DNA of 64,000 nt from Streptomyces fulvorobeus (GCF_013167895.1 NZ_BLWC01000001.1:4092001-4156000); one strand, 5' to 3'; shown: positions 1 through 11,580, counted from the first letter of the stretch. The notes: generated by a model not told the origin, from the sequence alone. Numbers and translations: made by a program.

Positions 1-267
1 ACCCTGGTGCAGCTGGTCGCTGGCGGGCTCGGGGTGACGCTGCTGCCCCGGACCGCGGTGACGGTGGAGGCGGGCCGCGACGACGCGCTGGCGACCGGCT
101 ACTTCGCCGACCCGGCGCCCTCGCGGCGGGTGGCACTGGCGATGCGCTCGGGGGCGGCCAGGCGCGAGGAGTTCGAGGAGTTCGCCGCGGCGCTGCGCGA
201 GGCGATGGAGGCGCTGCCGGTACGTGTGACCAGAGGCGCCCGGTCGTCGGGCCCGTCCGGGGAGTGA
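1..267 (+). CDS. LysR-family regulator (OxyR-like), C-terminal fragment
   Basis: This is the 3' end of a gene that begins before the window; 88 codons are visible. The fragment starts with TLVQLVAGGLGVTLLP and is followed by an Arg/Glu-rich helix. This matches the end of the effector-binding domain of LysR-type regulators, where the 'GLGV-LLP' turn precedes the last strand and helix. The family binds DNA as tetramers, and OxyR members sense peroxide; the OxyR-like assignment here is only an impression from the tail. The helix-turn-helix and any redox cysteines lie outside the window, so ligand and target cannot be judged. The stop is TGA at 265-267, on the same strand as the penicillin-binding protein but 331 bp upstream of it. 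Confidence 0.7.
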   Translation, partial: TLVQLVAGGLGVTLLPRTAVTVEAGRDDALATGYFADPAPSRRVALAMRSGAARREEFEEFAAALREAMEALPVRVTRGARSSGPSGE

Positions 268-598
268 GGCGGGGGTCATACCGTCCGCGGGGCGGACCCC
301 AGGGGCCCCGGAATGGTCTGCCCGCGGGGCATGTGAGGGACTCCACACGCGGTGTGCGTACGGGCTCCGCAGCCCTGGGGCGCAGGTGGGGCGGTTCGGG
401 GCGGAGCTGGGGGGCACCTGTGGATACGCCCGGTTCCCGCAGCCCCTTTCCGTCCCTCATGAGGCGGTTCCTGGGCGCACGGGTGCTGATTGTCACGTCC
501 GGAAAAGACCGGATCGCTTGCATTTCGTCCGACCCGACGGTGTTAGCTGGCTGGGGCGGACGACGCCGGTCGAGCAGAGGAACGGGAGCACCACAGCG
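268..598. other. Intergenic region upstream of the PBP gene
   Basis: No convincing gene is seen in these 331 bases. The open frame upstream of the PBP start continues back to about 386 but has poor codon character, so I treat it as leader. The best promoter candidate is TTGCAT (518-523), a 17-bp spacer and TGTTAG (541-546), about 50 bp before the PBP start. Confidence 0.4.
518..546 (+). promoter_or_regulatory. Candidate promoter of the PBP gene
   Basis: TTGCAT (518-523) and TGTTAG (541-546) are separated by 17 bp and lie 53 bp upstream of the chosen ATG. The -35 box is 4/6 against consensus and the -10 is weak. This is an inference from position and match only. Confidence 0.3.
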
Positions 599-2863
599 AT
601 GGGTCGAGCGGAAGCGCGACGAGGCCAGGGGCGAGAAGCGCGCCGGGCCGGGAGGGGCGGCGGCATACGCGGACTCCTCACCCGGCGGAGAGTGCTGGGC
701 ACGTTCTTCGGGCTGTGCCTGCTGGCGGTGGGCGCGTTCGTGGCGCTCTACGTCCTCGTGGACGTGCCCGCGGCCAACGCCACGGCCAAGAAGCAGAGCA
801 ACGTCTACAAGTACAGCGACGGCACCCTGCTGGCCCGCGCGGGCGAGGTCAACCGCGAGATCGTCGACCTGGACGTGGTCCCCGAGGACGTCCGGAAGGC
901 GTTCGTCGCCGCGGAGAACAAGACCTTCTACCAGGACCAGGGCGTCGACCTGAAGGGCAGCGCGCGCGGGCTGTTCAACACGGTGTCGGGCAAGGGCAAG
1001 CAGGGTGGCTCCACGATCACCCAGCAGTACGTGAAGAACTACTACCTGACGCAGGACCCGACCATCAGCCGCAAGGTGAAGGAACTGGTGATCGCGCTCA
1101 AGGTCGACCGCAGGATGGACAAGGACGACATACTCGCCGGGTACATGAACACCGCGTACTACGGCCGTGGAGCCAGCGGCATACAGGCCGCCGCGCAGGC
1201 GTACTACGGCGTCGACGCCAAGGATCTCGACCTCTCCCAGGGCGCCTACCTCGCCTCGCTGCTCCAGGCCCCCAGCCAGTACGACTGGGCGATAGCCTCC
1301 GCGACCGGCAAGAAGCTCGTCACCGAGCGCTGGGGGTACACGCTCGACAACATGGTCGAGAAGGGCTGGCTCGACGACTCGGAGCGCGCCGGGATGACGT
1401 TCACCGTCCCGCGCGAGCCCAGGGCGGCCCCCGGCATGGAGGGTCAGGCCGGCTACCTCGTCGAGGCGGCCGACGAGGAGCTGGAGCGCCAGGGCGTCTC
1501 CGAGGAGGCCCGCGAGGCCGGCGGATGGACGATCACGCTGAACATAGACAAACAGCGTCAGAAGGAGCTGGAGAAGGCGGTCGACCGGCAGCTGGAGTCC
1601 CAGCTCGACCGCGAGGGCAACAAGATCGACGCCACGGTCCAGGCCGGCGCCACCTCCGTGGACCCCACGAACGGCGAGGTCGTCGCGTTGTACGGGGGCG
1701 TCAGCGCCACCCGGCACTGGATCTCCAACGCCACCCGCCGGGACTACCAGCCGGCCTCCACCTTCAAGCCGCTGGTGCTCGCCTCGGCGCTGGAGAACAG
1801 GTCGAAGACCCAGAGCGGCAGTCTGATCGGCCTCGACACCGTCTACGACGGCACCAGCAGGCGGCCGGTCGTGGGTTCCGACATCCCGTTCAAGCCGCAG
1901 AACGAGGACGGCCGCAGTTACGGCGACATCAGCGTCCAGACGGCGATGGACAGGTCGGTCAACTCCGTCTTCGCGCAGATGGTCGTCGACGTGACGCCCT
2001 CCACCGTGAAGCGGACCGCCCTCGACCTGGGCATGCCGGACAAGGGATTCCCCGCGGTCCCCTCGATCACCCTGGGCACCATGAACGCCTCGACCTGGGA
2101 CATGGCCGGTGTCTTCGCGACGCTGGACAACCACGGCAAGAAGGTCAACCCGCACATCATCAAGTCCGCCGAGCACCGGGACCGCGTGGCGAAGCCGGTC
2201 GACGGCACCGGCGGCCAGGCGATCAGCCGCAGCACCGCGGACACCGTGACCCGGTCGCTGACCGGGGTCGTGGACAACGGCTCCGGGCACGAGGCCGACT
2301 CCGCGGCGTACGACGCGGCGGGCAAGACCGGCACGTCCGAGAACAACAAGGCCGCCTGGTTCGCCGGGTACACCCCGGAGCTGACCACCGTCGTCGCGCT
2401 CTACGGAGAGTCCGCGGAGGCGGGCGGCGGGCAGGTCACGCTGACCGGAACGGCCAACTCGGGCCGCGCCAACGGCGGCGGCTTCCCGGCGAGGATCTGG
2501 GCGGACTACACGCGCGGCGCGCTGAACGGCGGCTCGGCCGCCACCTTCGACCTGGAGGACGTCGAGCACGGCGAGTCGGGCATCACCCAGGCCCCCGTCA
2601 CGCCGCCGGCCAGGACCGGGGAACCCGAGCGGACACAGCCGCCCGGGACGGAGCCGCCGGCCCGGTCGCCGAGCAGGAGCCCCACGCGGGAGCGCCCGTC
2701 GGCCAAGCCGGCACCCAGCCGGACGACGGAGCCGGCACCGAGTGCGTCGACGACTCCACCGGCCGAACCCACCGACCCCGCGGAACCCACCGCCCCCGTC
2801 GATCCGGCCGACCCGCCGGACGAGCGGCCCGGCCGTGGCGGGGACGGCCCGCTGGGACAGTGA
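599..2863 (+). CDS. Bifunctional class A penicillin-binding protein (transglycosylase/transpeptidase)
   Basis: The protein is 754 aa. It polymerises lipid II into glycan strands and cross-links the stem peptides outside the membrane. Start ATG 599 is chosen because GGGAG lies about 10 nt upstream and a basic N-terminus follows, then one membrane anchor (about residues 34-56). The GT51 domain shows EDVRKAFVAAENKTFY with the catalytic Glu, QGGSTITQQYVKN and the RKVKELVIALKVDRRMDK region. The transpeptidase domain has the active-site STFK, the SVN motif and KTGTSE. The last ~100 residues are rich in Pro, Thr, Glu and Ser, an extracytoplasmic tail common in actinobacterial PBPs. The gene stands alone and ends at a strong hairpin shared with the convergent phosphatase gene. 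Which cell-wall process it serves (tip growth or sporulation) cannot be told from sequence. Confidence 0.93.
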   Translation: MGRAEARRGQGREARRAGRGGGIRGLLTRRRVLGTFFGLCLLAVGAFVALYVLVDVPAANATAKKQSNVYKYSDGTLLARAGEVNREIVDLDVVPEDVRKAFVAAENKTFYQDQGVDLKGSARGLFNTVSGKGKQGGSTITQQYVKNYYLTQDPTISRKVKELVIALKVDRRMDKDDILAGYMNTAYYGRGASGIQAAAQAYYGVDAKDLDLSQGAYLASLLQAPSQYDWAIASATGKKLVTERWGYTLDNMVEKGWLDDSERAGMTFTVPREPRAAPGMEGQAGYLVEAADEELERQGVSEEAREAGGWTITLNIDKQRQKELEKAVDRQLESQLDREGNKIDATVQAGATSVDPTNGEVVALYGGVSATRHWISNATRRDYQPASTFKPLVLASALENRSKTQSGSLIGLDTVYDGTSRRPVVGSDIPFKPQNEDGRSYGDISVQTAMDRSVNSVFAQMVVDVTPSTVKRTALDLGMPDKGFPAVPSITLGTMNASTWDMAGVFATLDNHGKKVNPHIIKSAEHRDRVAKPVDGTGGQAISRSTADTVTRSLTGVVDNGSGHEADSAAYDAAGKTGTSENNKAAWFAGYTPELTTVVALYGESAEAGGGQVTLTGTANSGRANGGGFPARIWADYTRGALNGGSAATFDLEDVEHGESGITQAPVTPPARTGEPERTQPPGTEPPARSPSRSPTRERPSAKPAPSRTTEPAPSASTTPPAEPTDPAEPTAPVDPADPPDERPGRGGDGPLGQ

Positions 2864-2872
2864 GCGGGACAT

Positions 2873-2910
2873 GAGGGAGGGGCGGTGCCCGCGGGCACCG
2901 CCCCTCCCTC
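2873..2910. terminator. Bidirectional terminator between convergent genes
   Basis: This is a perfect 18-bp inverted repeat (GAGGGAGGGGCGGTGCCC and its complement) with a 2-nt loop between two convergent stop codons. There is no T-tract, as is usual in Streptomyces. Confidence 0.85.
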
Positions 2911-2921
2911 TGTGCGGGGTC

Positions 2922-4853
2922 CTACTGGCTCCTGGTGGCCATCTCGAACCAGACCACCTTGCCGGTCGAGAGCCGGGTGGCCCCCCACCGCCTGGCCAGA
3001 CGGTTCACCAGGAACAGGCCGCGCCCGCCCTCGTCCGTCTCCCTGGCCCGCCGCTGCCTGGGCAGCTGCGGGGAGTCGTCGCCCACCTCGCAGCGCAGGA
3101 GGTCGGTCCGCAGGAGCCGCAGGGTCACCGGCCGCTCCGCGTACCGCACGGCGTTGGTCACCACCTCGCTCACCAGCAGTTCCACCTCGTCCGACAGCTC
3201 CTCCAGGCCCCAGCGGCTGAGCGCCCTGCGGGCCAGCTTGCGGGCCCGGCCCGGTGCCTCGTCCTCCGGCTCCAGATACCAGTACGCGACATCGCTGGGC
3301 GCGATCCCCTCGAAGCGGGCCGCCAGCAGCGCGATGTCATCGTCCCGGTCGCCAGGACCGAGCATGTCCAGCACGTCGTCGCAGAGCGCCTCCAGCGGAG
3401 GCGCGTGGTCGGGGCCGGTCAGCCGGGCGGTGGCGGCGAGCCGCTCCCGCAGCTGCTCGATGCCGGTCCACACGTCCCGCAGCCGGGACTCGACCAGCCC
3501 GTCCGTGTACAGCAGGAGCGTGGCGCCCGACGGCGCGTCCAGCTCGACGGCCTCGAAGTCGACGCCGCCCACCCCGATCGGGGCGTCGGGCGGCACCCGC
3601 AGCACCTCGGCCCGGCCGCCCAGGTGCAGCAGGACGGGCGGCGGGTGGCCGGCGTTGGCGATGGTGATGCGGTGCGCGACCGGGTCGTACACCGCGTACA
3701 GGCAGGTCGCCATGCGGTCGCTGCCGAGCCGCTGCGCCTGCTCGTCCAGGTGGTGCAGCACCTCCTGCGGCGGCAGGTCCAGCCCGGCCAGCGTCTGGGC
3801 GGTCGTGCGGAGCTGGCCCATGATCGCGGCGGAGGTCATGGAGTGGCCCATGACGTCACCGACGACGAGCGCGACCCGGCTGCCGGGCAGCGGGATCGCG
3901 TCGTACCAGTCACCGCCGACCCTGGCCGTCTCGGCGGCCGGGAGGTACCGGGAGGCGAGGCGGACCCCGGTCGGCTGCGGCAGCGAGTCGGGCAGCATGG
4001 TGCGCTGGAGCTCGTCCGCGATGTACGCCTCGCGCCCGTACAGCACGGCCTTGTCGATGCCGAGCGCGGTGTGCGTGGCCAACTGCGCCGCTACCAGCAG
4101 GTCGTTGGCCTCGAACGCCGGACGCTCGGTGCCGCGCAGGAAGACGGCGGCGCCGATCACCCGCCGCCGCCCGCGCAGCGGCGCCAGGATCGCGCGGTGC
4201 CCGGTGGGCACGGCCCGTCCCGCGCCGAGCAGTTCGGGCAGCGCGGCGCGCGCCGCGGCGGAGTCCCCGAACACGGGACGCACTCCGCGCAGCACCTCGG
4301 CCAGCGCTCCGCCCGAGCGGACCTCGCACAGTTCGGCGGCGGGCATCAGGTCGGACTGGGGGTCGGCGCCCGGAAGTCGCAGACGCTCGCTCTCCGGGCC
4401 GTTCTCGTTGTCCTCGTCGGTTAAACGCAGCCGGTCGGTACGCCGCAGCCGCAGCACGAACGGGGAGACGGGCCGCTCGTCGCCCACCGGCAGCGGGTCA
4501 CGGAGGTAGACGAGTATCGCGTCGGAGAAGGTCGGCACACTGGCCCGGCAGAGGCCGAGGACGATCTCGTCCAGGTCTATGCCCCGGGCGATGCGGCGGG
4601 TCGCCGCTCCCACGAAGCGCAGCCGGTCGCCTTCGCGACGGGCTACGGCCTGCGCCTCCACCGCCGTCGCGGCGGGCTTGGCCGAGGTGTGCGGTACGGG
4701 ACTGGGGCCGGGGTTCGGCGGGGTGGCCGGTCCGGGGATCGCGGCGGTGGCAGGGTTCGCCGTCGCGGCGTCCTGCTGCCGGGGCCGGGTGCGCTCCTGG
4801 GGCCGGGCCGCGAGGGGCTGCCGGCCTTCGTGGGAGGTGGGATGCTCCGTCAC
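2922..4853 (-). CDS. SpoIIE-type PP2C phosphatase with GAF-like and HATPase domains
   Basis: The protein is about 643 aa from GTG 4853 (VTEHPTSHEG). An upstream in-frame TTG at 4940 would add a segment with rare codons including TTA, so it is less likely. Order of parts: a disordered Pro/Ala-rich N-terminus, a GAF-like sensor (about 90-280), a SpoIIE/PP2C phosphatase core (RVGGDWYDAIPLPGSRVALV, VGDVMGHSM, YTDGLVESR with metal-binding acidic residues), and a C-terminal anti-sigma-type ATPase domain (ELLVSEVVTNAVRYA, DEGGRGLFLVNRLARRWGA). In this family the phosphatase dephosphorylates anti-anti-sigma factors and the ATPase domain can act as an anti-sigma kinase, so one protein may do both. It is transcribed alone. 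Its partner sigma factor is not in the window. Confidence 0.9.
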   Translation of the reverse strand: MTEHPTSHEGRQPLAARPQERTRPRQQDAATANPATAAIPGPATPPNPGPSPVPHTSAKPAATAVEAQAVARREGDRLRFVGAATRRIARGIDLDEIVLGLCRASVPTFSDAILVYLRDPLPVGDERPVSPFVLRLRRTDRLRLTDEDNENGPESERLRLPGADPQSDLMPAAELCEVRSGGALAEVLRGVRPVFGDSAAARAALPELLGAGRAVPTGHRAILAPLRGRRRVIGAAVFLRGTERPAFEANDLLVAAQLATHTALGIDKAVLYGREAYIADELQRTMLPDSLPQPTGVRLASRYLPAAETARVGGDWYDAIPLPGSRVALVVGDVMGHSMTSAAIMGQLRTTAQTLAGLDLPPQEVLHHLDEQAQRLGSDRMATCLYAVYDPVAHRITIANAGHPPPVLLHLGGRAEVLRVPPDAPIGVGGVDFEAVELDAPSGATLLLYTDGLVESRLRDVWTGIEQLRERLAATARLTGPDHAPPLEALCDDVLDMLGPGDRDDDIALLAARFEGIAPSDVAYWYLEPEDEAPGRARKLARRALSRWGLEELSDEVELLVSEVVTNAVRYAERPVTLRLLRTDLLRCEVGDDSPQLPRQRRARETDEGGRGLFLVNRLARRWGATRLSTGKVVWFEMATRSQ

Positions 4854-5147
4854 GCGTGGGGTTCCGTCCGTCCGGGCCGGCTGTATGAGGCAGTCGCCTC
4901 GTGGGGCGCTACTGTGCCCCGGCAAGAGCGGTAAGAACAACGGCTGTCACCGGATGCCCCGAACGCGGGCCGAAACCGGCTGCTCACGACCGGGCACGGT
5001 GACATCGCTTCCCGCGGAGGGACGGCGGACTGCGGGCACGTCTCCACCCCCTCCTCGTGGTTCACGCGAGCGTGCGGACCGCTCCGGGCTGTGCCGCCCG
5101 CGTGGTCCGTACGCCTCGTACGTCGACTTGTGGTCGGTCCAAGGATC

Positions 5148-5843
5148 TCACGACGGCATATGGGCCGGGGTGCGGTCCCAGTCATCGGGCAGGGGCGGTA
5201 CCGGCCAGTGCGGCTCCGGCCGCCAGTGCTCCCAGCCGTCCCGGAACGGGGTCCCCCACTCCTGGATGACCCCGACGGCCGCGCGGCCCGCCTCCCGCAC
5301 CCGGGCCGCGGTGGCCCGGTCCATCAGGCCGACCCGCTGCGCCTGCGCGAACTCGTCCTCGTCGAGCCACCGCCAGCTGCGGTCGGGGTTCACGGAGATG
5401 TCGAGGAAGTGGTCCTCGGAGTCCACCCCGCCGGACCAGCGGGCGAGCGGCTCCTCCAGGTTCACGTACCAGTTGCGGAAGGACCAGCCGCGGTCCCAGA
5501 ACAGCCACACCGACCAGGGGTCGCCCGGCCGGGCCAGCTTCAGCACGCCGCTGCCGAACCACGTCGAGCGTGCCGTGGTACGCGGCGCGGTGTAACGGGT
5601 GGCGAGCGGCTCGGCGTGCACCTGGGTGCCGTCGGCGAGGACGGGTCTCACGCATTGGGTGCCCGGCGCCATCCAGACGGCGAGCAGCTCGGGCGTGTCC
5701 CGCACGACGGTGACAGGGCGGCAGATGTGCACGGCGCGCCGGCCGGTCCCGTCGCCGTCGCCGCGGTCACTGCCACCGTTGTCGCGGTAGCGCCAGAGGA
5801 TCTGGTCCCCGGGCGCCCAGCGAGCCTCTCCCGTACCTGTCAT
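5148..5843 (-). CDS. DUF402 (FomD-like) protein
   Basis: The protein is 231 aa. It has the features of the DUF402 family: a small beta-barrel rich in Trp and Tyr (WFGSGVLKLARPGDPW, WYVNLEEPLARW) with an acidic cluster HFLDISVNPDRSWRWLDEDE followed by a helical tail. DUF402 includes FomD, a hydrolase that removes CMP from phosphonate nucleotides in fosfomycin synthesis, and related nucleoside-diphosphate phosphatases. The paired Asp/Glu residues fit metal binding. No fosfomycin genes are nearby, so a housekeeping nucleotide phosphatase is more likely; the substrate is unknown. The ATG at 5841-5843 has no ribosome-binding site, but a TAAGAT hexamer sits 6 nt upstream, which suggests a leaderless mRNA. 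It lies just downstream of fumC on the same strand. Confidence 0.8.
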   Translation of the reverse strand: MTGTGEARWAPGDQILWRYRDNGGSDRGDGDGTGRRAVHICRPVTVVRDTPELLAVWMAPGTQCVRPVLADGTQVHAEPLATRYTAPRTTARSTWFGSGVLKLARPGDPWSVWLFWDRGWSFRNWYVNLEEPLARWSGGVDSEDHFLDISVNPDRSWRWLDEDEFAQAQRVGLMDRATAARVREAGRAAVGVIQEWGTPFRDGWEHWRPEPHWPVPPLPDDWDRTPAHMPS

Positions 5844-5849
5844 GAAGAG

Positions 5850-5855
5850 ATCTTA
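5850..5855 (-). promoter_or_regulatory. -10 hexamer of leaderless DUF402 promoter
   Basis: TAAGAT on the minus strand is followed by 6 nt and then the ATG of the DUF402 gene. The predicted transcription start falls on the start codon. Confidence 0.6.
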
Positions 5856-5887
5856 GAGATCAGGCCGCCCGCTCGCTGCGATACGCG

Positions 5888-7291
5888 TCACGGGCGGGTC
5901 ATGCGCAACACGTCGAGCGCCTCGTCGAGTTGTTCCACGGTGAGGTCGCCGCGCTCGACGTATCCCGAGGCCAGCACCGTCTCGCGGATGGTCGTGCCCT
6001 GGGCGAGCGACTTCTTGGCGACCTTCGCCGCCTCCTCGTAGCCGATGTACTTGTTGAGCGGGGTGACCACGGAGGGCGAGGACTCCGCGTACGTACGGGC
6101 GCGTTCCACGTTGGCCGTGATGCCGTCGACCGTGCGGTCGGCGAGGAGGCGGGAAGCGTTGGCGAGCAGGCGCACCGACTCCAGCAGGTTCTTGGCGATC
6201 ACGGGCAGCATGACGTTGAGTTCGAAGTTGCCCGCCGCCCCTGCGGTGGCGACCGTGGCGTCGTTCCCCACCACCTGCGCGGCGACCATCAGCACGGCCT
6301 CCGGGATGACCGGATTCACCTTGCCCGGCATGATCGACGAGCCCGGCTGGAGGTCCGGCAGGTTGATCTCGGCCAGTCCGGTGCGGGGTCCCGACGCCAT
6401 CCAGCGCAGGTCGTTGGAGATCTTCGTGAGGGAGACCGCGATCGTGCGCAGCTGCCCGGAGGTCTCGACGAGCCCGTCCCTGGCCCCCTGTGCCTCGAAG
6501 TGGTCGCGGGCCTCGGTGAGCGGCAGGCCCGTGGTGCGGGCGACCTCGGCGATGACGGCGGCGGAGAAGCCGGGCGGGGTGTTGATCCCGGTGCCCACCG
6601 CCGTACCGCCCAGAGGCAGTTCGGCGAGGCGGGGCAGGGAGGACCGCAGGCGCTCGACGCCGTACCGGATCTGCGCCGCGTAACCGCCGAACTCCTGGCC
6701 CAGGGTGACGGGTGTGGCGTCCATCAGGTGGGTGCGGCCGGCCTTGACGACCTCCGCGAATTCGGCCGATTTTCGCTCCAGGGCGGCCCCCAGATGATCG
6801 AGCGCCGGCATCAGGTCCGCGGTGACGGCGGCGGTGGCCGCGATGTGGATGGAGGAGGGGAAGACGTCGTTGGAGGACTGCGAGGCGTTGACGTGGTCGT
6901 TGGGGTGGACCTCGCGGCCCAGGCGCTCGGTGGCGAGGGTGGCGAGCACCTCGTTGGTGTTCATGTTGGACGAGGTGCCGGACCCCGTCTGGAAGACGTC
7001 GACGGGGAAGTGCGCGTCCCAGCGGCCCGCGGCCACCTCGGCGGCGGCCTCCTGGATCGCGGTGGCGATGTCCGGGTCCAGGACCTCCAGTTCCGCGTTG
7101 ACCTTGGCGGCGGCGGCCTTGATCCGGGCCAGGGCCTCGATGTGGGCCCGTTCGAGCCGCTGCCCCGAGATGGGGAAGTTCTCCACGGCGCGCTGGGTCT
7201 GGGCCCGCCACTTGGCGTCCGCGGGGACCTTCACCTCGCCCATCGAATCGTGCTCGGTGCGGTAGCGCGGGGCGTCTGACGAACCGTTCAT
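5888..7291 (-). CDS. fumC: Fumarate hydratase class II
   Basis: The protein is 467 aa, the usual class II length. It interconverts fumarate and malate in the TCA cycle as a homotetramer without an iron-sulfur cluster. Start ATG 7291 is chosen because AGGAGG lies 7 nt upstream; the open frame runs further back only by chance. The signature [12 protein letters not shown] (catalytic loop) is intact, as are [31 protein letters not shown] and the catalytic-His segment [17 protein letters not shown] class I fumarase of unrelated fold is encoded 1.7 kb away on the same strand, so the organism can hydrate fumarate by both iron-dependent and iron-independent enzymes. Confidence 0.96.
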   Translation of the reverse strand: MNGSSDAPRYRTEHDSMGEVKVPADAKWRAQTQRAVENFPISGQRLERAHIEALARIKAAAAKVNAELEVLDPDIATAIQEAAAEVAAGRWDAHFPVDVFQTGSGTSSNMNTNEVLATLATERLGREVHPNDHVNASQSSNDVFPSSIHIAATAAVTADLMPALDHLGAALERKSAEFAEVVKAGRTHLMDATPVTLGQEFGGYAAQIRYGVERLRSSLPRLAELPLGGTAVGTGINTPPGFSAAVIAEVARTTGLPLTEARDHFEAQGARDGLVETSGQLRTIAVSLTKISNDLRWMASGPRTGLAEINLPDLQPGSSIMPGKVNPVIPEAVLMVAAQVVGNDATVATAGAAGNFELNVMLPVIAKNLLESVRLLANASRLLADRTVDGITANVERARTYAESSPSVVTPLNKYIGYEEAAKVAKKSLAQGTTIRETVLASGYVERGDLTVEQLDEALDVLRMTRP

Positions 7292-7397
7292 GTTCCAAAC
7301 CTCCTGAGAAAGATGAGCACGTGTCTTGTTCTGCGTATTCCCATGTCGCCTACCGGCCAGTAAATACCTGGGGTGACCCCACAACCCGGGAGGCGCA

Positions 7398-8933
7398 ATG
7401 AGGCGCACCAGGCACAGACTCCGCGCACTTCGCTGTACGGTCGCGGCGACCGCCGCGCTGGCGGTGGCCGTCGGCACCATGGCGGTCGCCGGACCGGCGG
7501 GCGCGGCACAGAGCCGGACCGGCACCACCGCATCCACCCCGCTCCCGCCCGCTCTCGAAGCCGTCAGGGCGGCGGAGGCCATCCAGCTGTACGGAAGCCC
7601 CGCCGAGCGGCCGCTCGCCGACCGCAGGACCGGGCTGATCTCGCTCGGCGACAGCGAGATCTCCGGCGAGGGCGTCGGCACCTACGAGGCCGGCACCAAC
7701 GGCCCGGACAACTGGTGCCACCGGTCGCCCGACGCGGCCATCCACCGCACGGGCATCGCGGCGGACGTCACGTACAACGTCTCCTGCTCCGGCGCCCATA
7801 CCGGGAACATCAGGATCGGCGGCTCCAGGCAGTACGCCGACGAGCTGGTCCAGAGCGACAGCCTCGCCGTGAAGGCCCGCAACACCCGTATCAAGATGAT
7901 CGTGCTGGTGGCGGGGGCCAACGACGACCTCCAGTTCGGCCCGGTCATGACCGACTGCGTGGTGCGCTACCTCACCCTCCAGGGCCCCTGCGAGTCCAAG
8001 TACGCCGGGGGCTGGCAGGCCCGCGTCGACGCACTCGTCCCCAAGGTCGAACAGACCGTACGCGACCTGCGCACGGTGATGACCGGCGCCGGTTACGCCG
8101 AGGGCGACTACAAGCTCGTCGTCATGGGCTACCCGAGCCCGATCGGCCCCGACTTCCGTGACAACCCCTACTTCCCCGGCAAACTGGTCTGCGGCGGTCT
8201 GGGGTACGACGCCGACACCGTCTGGGGCCGCGACACCGCGGTACCCGCCTTCCAGGCCGGCATGCGCAGGGCGGCCGCCGCCACGGGCGCCGCCTACCTC
8301 GACAACTCCCGGCTCTTCCACGGCCACGAGGTCTGCACCCAGCACCCCTGGGCCCGCGGCCTGTACGTCGACGTGACCAAGCCGGGCCTGCCGGACGCCA
8401 ATTCGGTACGCCAGTCCTTCCACCCCAACCTGGCCGGGCACGGGGCCTTCGCCTCCTGCCTCACCCAGATGTACGACTCCGGGGTACGCGAGGCGAGCTG
8501 CGCCGACCCGGCGAGCGCCGGCCGGCCGGCGCTCCAGCCGGTCGCCTGGGACGACGTGTTCGGCCCGCTGAGGAACGAGGCCACCGGAACGTGCGTCGAC
8601 GTCCCGGGGTCGGTGACCCGCAACGGCACCGAGGTCACCGGCTGGGACTGCCACGGCGGACGGAACCAGGGCTGGTGGTACGACACCGCCGAGTGGACGG
8701 TCCGTACGGAACTCAGCCACGACCGCTGCCTGGACGTGCCGGGCGCGAGGTACGAGGCGGGCGCGGAGCTCGTCCTGTGGGACTGCTCGGGCGCGGCGAA
8801 CCAGAAGTTCGTGAAGCGGTCGGGCACTCTGCGCCCGGCGGCGGCCACCGCGCTCTGCCTGACGCTCGCGTCGGCGAAGGACCCGCTGCGGCTCCAGGCG
8901 TGCGACGGAGGCGCGGGCCAGCGCTTCGCGTGA
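7398..8933 (+). CDS. Secreted SGNH-type esterase/lipase with C-terminal ricin-type lectin domain
   Basis: The protein is 511 aa. Start ATG 7398 follows GGGAGG. The N-terminus ([20 protein letters not shown]...) is a secretion signal with cleavage probably after AGPAGAA. The hydrolase core carries GDSEISGEG (block I with the nucleophile Ser), AGANDD (block III Asn) and SFHPN (block V with His), as in secreted Streptomyces GDSL esterases. The last ~130 residues form a beta-trefoil with repeated CVDVPG...[14 protein letters not shown]...LVLWDCSG and CLTL...LQACDGG units, i.e. a ricin-B carbohydrate-binding module. It probably deacylates a polysaccharide or lipid substrate outside the cell. It sits between two divergently placed fumarase genes, with its own terminator after the stop. 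Confidence 0.88.
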   Translation: MRRTRHRLRALRCTVAATAALAVAVGTMAVAGPAGAAQSRTGTTASTPLPPALEAVRAAEAIQLYGSPAERPLADRRTGLISLGDSEISGEGVGTYEAGTNGPDNWCHRSPDAAIHRTGIAADVTYNVSCSGAHTGNIRIGGSRQYADELVQSDSLAVKARNTRIKMIVLVAGANDDLQFGPVMTDCVVRYLTLQGPCESKYAGGWQARVDALVPKVEQTVRDLRTVMTGAGYAEGDYKLVVMGYPSPIGPDFRDNPYFPGKLVCGGLGYDADTVWGRDTAVPAFQAGMRRAAAATGAAYLDNSRLFHGHEVCTQHPWARGLYVDVTKPGLPDANSVRQSFHPNLAGHGAFASCLTQMYDSGVREASCADPASAGRPALQPVAWDDVFGPLRNEATGTCVDVPGSVTRNGTEVTGWDCHGGRNQGWWYDTAEWTVRTELSHDRCLDVPGARYEAGAELVLWDCSGAANQKFVKRSGTLRPAAATALCLTLASAKDPLRLQACDGGAGQRFA

Positions 8934-8950
8934 CCGGGTGACAGAAGGAG

Positions 8951-8977
8951 GGGCGCCCGCGACGCGGGCGCCCTTTT
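8951..8977 (+). terminator. Intrinsic terminator of the esterase gene
   Basis: GGGCGCCCGC, loop GAC, GCGGGCGCCC and then TTTT, 18 bp after the stop. The near-perfect 10-bp stem also serves the convergent class I fumarase gene. Confidence 0.9.
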
Positions 8978-9006
8978 CCGCTTCCCGCGGCCGGCTGACC
9001 GACCGG

Positions 9007-10674
<1,668 letters not shown>

Positions 10675-10869
10675 TACGGCCATTCCTCACTCGGCAGACG
10701 GCGGCTGACCTCCCTTGGGCAGCGCACCCACCAGCGTAGAGCGCCGTGGCCGCCCCGCCCCTGTGAGGTAAGGCTCACCCGCCCGCCCCGGCCCTCCGGA
10801 GATCCGTGCTCCATCAGCCAACCCGCCACGCCCACGCGCGACCCCTGGTCGCGATCTATCGCGTCTGGG

Positions 10870-10875
10870 TACGCT
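10870..10875 (+). promoter_or_regulatory. -10 hexamer of leaderless DUF1707-gene promoter
   Basis: TACGCT is followed by 6 nt and the GTG at 10882. No ribosome-binding site is present, so the mRNA probably begins at the start codon. Confidence 0.6.
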
Positions 10876-10881
10876 GGGCCG

Positions 10882-11580
10882 GTGGACCTCCAAAAGCAGC
10901 CCCAGCAGCCGCAGCCGCCCGCCGCCCCGGCCGGTACCACTCCCGCGGAACCCGCTCCGGCCGGCATCCGGGCCTCCGACGCCGACCGCGACCGGTTCGC
11001 CGACGTCCTGCGGGAGGCCGTGGCCGACGGCCGGCTGACCGCGGAGGAGCACGCCGAGCGGATCGACCTGGTCTACCGGGCCAAGACCGTCGGCGAGCTC
11101 GAACCACTCGTGCGGGACCTGCCGGGCGGAGCGGGGGCCGCACGGCACTCCGTGGCGTCCTCGCATGCCTACGGCCCCGACGTGCCGGCCGGGCCAGCCG
11201 ACACCATGGTGGCCGTCTTCAGCAGCTCCACCCGGCGGGGGCGGTGGCGGGTGGCCGGCCGGACCAATGCCTTCACCCTGTTCGGCAGTATCGAGATCGA
11301 TCTGACCGAGTCTCTTTTCGGTCAGAGGCTGAGCGTCATCAACGCCACCTCCATCTTCGGCAACGTCGAGATCCGGGTACCCGAGAACATCTCGCTGCGC
11401 GGCAGCGGAACCGGATTCTTCGGCAACTTCGAAGTGGTCACCCTCGAATCCGCGGACCCGGAAGCGCCGGTGGTCGTGGTGAACGGCTATTCGGTGTTCG
11501 GAAACATCGAGGCGAAACCCAGACGGGGCAAGCTCATCGCCAACCTCCACGACCAGCTGCGCAAACACTTCGGCCGCTGA
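10882..11580 (+). CDS. DUF1707 / LiaF-like cell-envelope protein
   Basis: The protein is 232 aa from GTG 10882 (VDLQKQPQQPQPP). After a Pro/Gln-rich N-terminus comes the DUF1707 helix pair: IRASDADRDRFADVLREAV then DGRLTAEEHAERIDLVYRAK. This motif is found at the N-terminus of many short actinobacterial proteins. The second half is a beta-helix-like repeat region (FTLFGSIEIDL, TSIFGNVEIRVP, TGFFGNFEVV, YSVFGNIEAK), typical of the LiaF/YvqF 'cell-wall-active antibiotics response' domain. There are no membrane segments. The family is linked to envelope stress, but the exact role is unknown. An 880-codon open frame runs into this gene from antisense of the fumarase and is not real upstream of the GTG. 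Confidence 0.8.
   Translation: MDLQKQPQQPQPPAAPAGTTPAEPAPAGIRASDADRDRFADVLREAVADGRLTAEEHAERIDLVYRAKTVGELEPLVRDLPGGAGAARHSVASSHAYGPDVPAGPADTMVAVFSSSTRRGRWRVAGRTNAFTLFGSIEIDLTESLFGQRLSVINATSIFGNVEIRVPENISLRGSGTGFFGNFEVVTLESADPEAPVVVVNGYSVFGNIEAKPRRGKLIANLHDQLRKHFGR

Noticed and set aside
2935-4509. Forward frames across the SpoIIE phosphatase gene
   Set aside because: Ser/Arg-rich translations without motifs; shadows of the minus-strand gene.
4854-4940. Longer N-terminus for the SpoIIE phosphatase including a TTA codon (bldA control)
   Set aside because: The added codons are atypical for the genome and start at TTG without a ribosome-binding site; GTG 4853 is more plausible.
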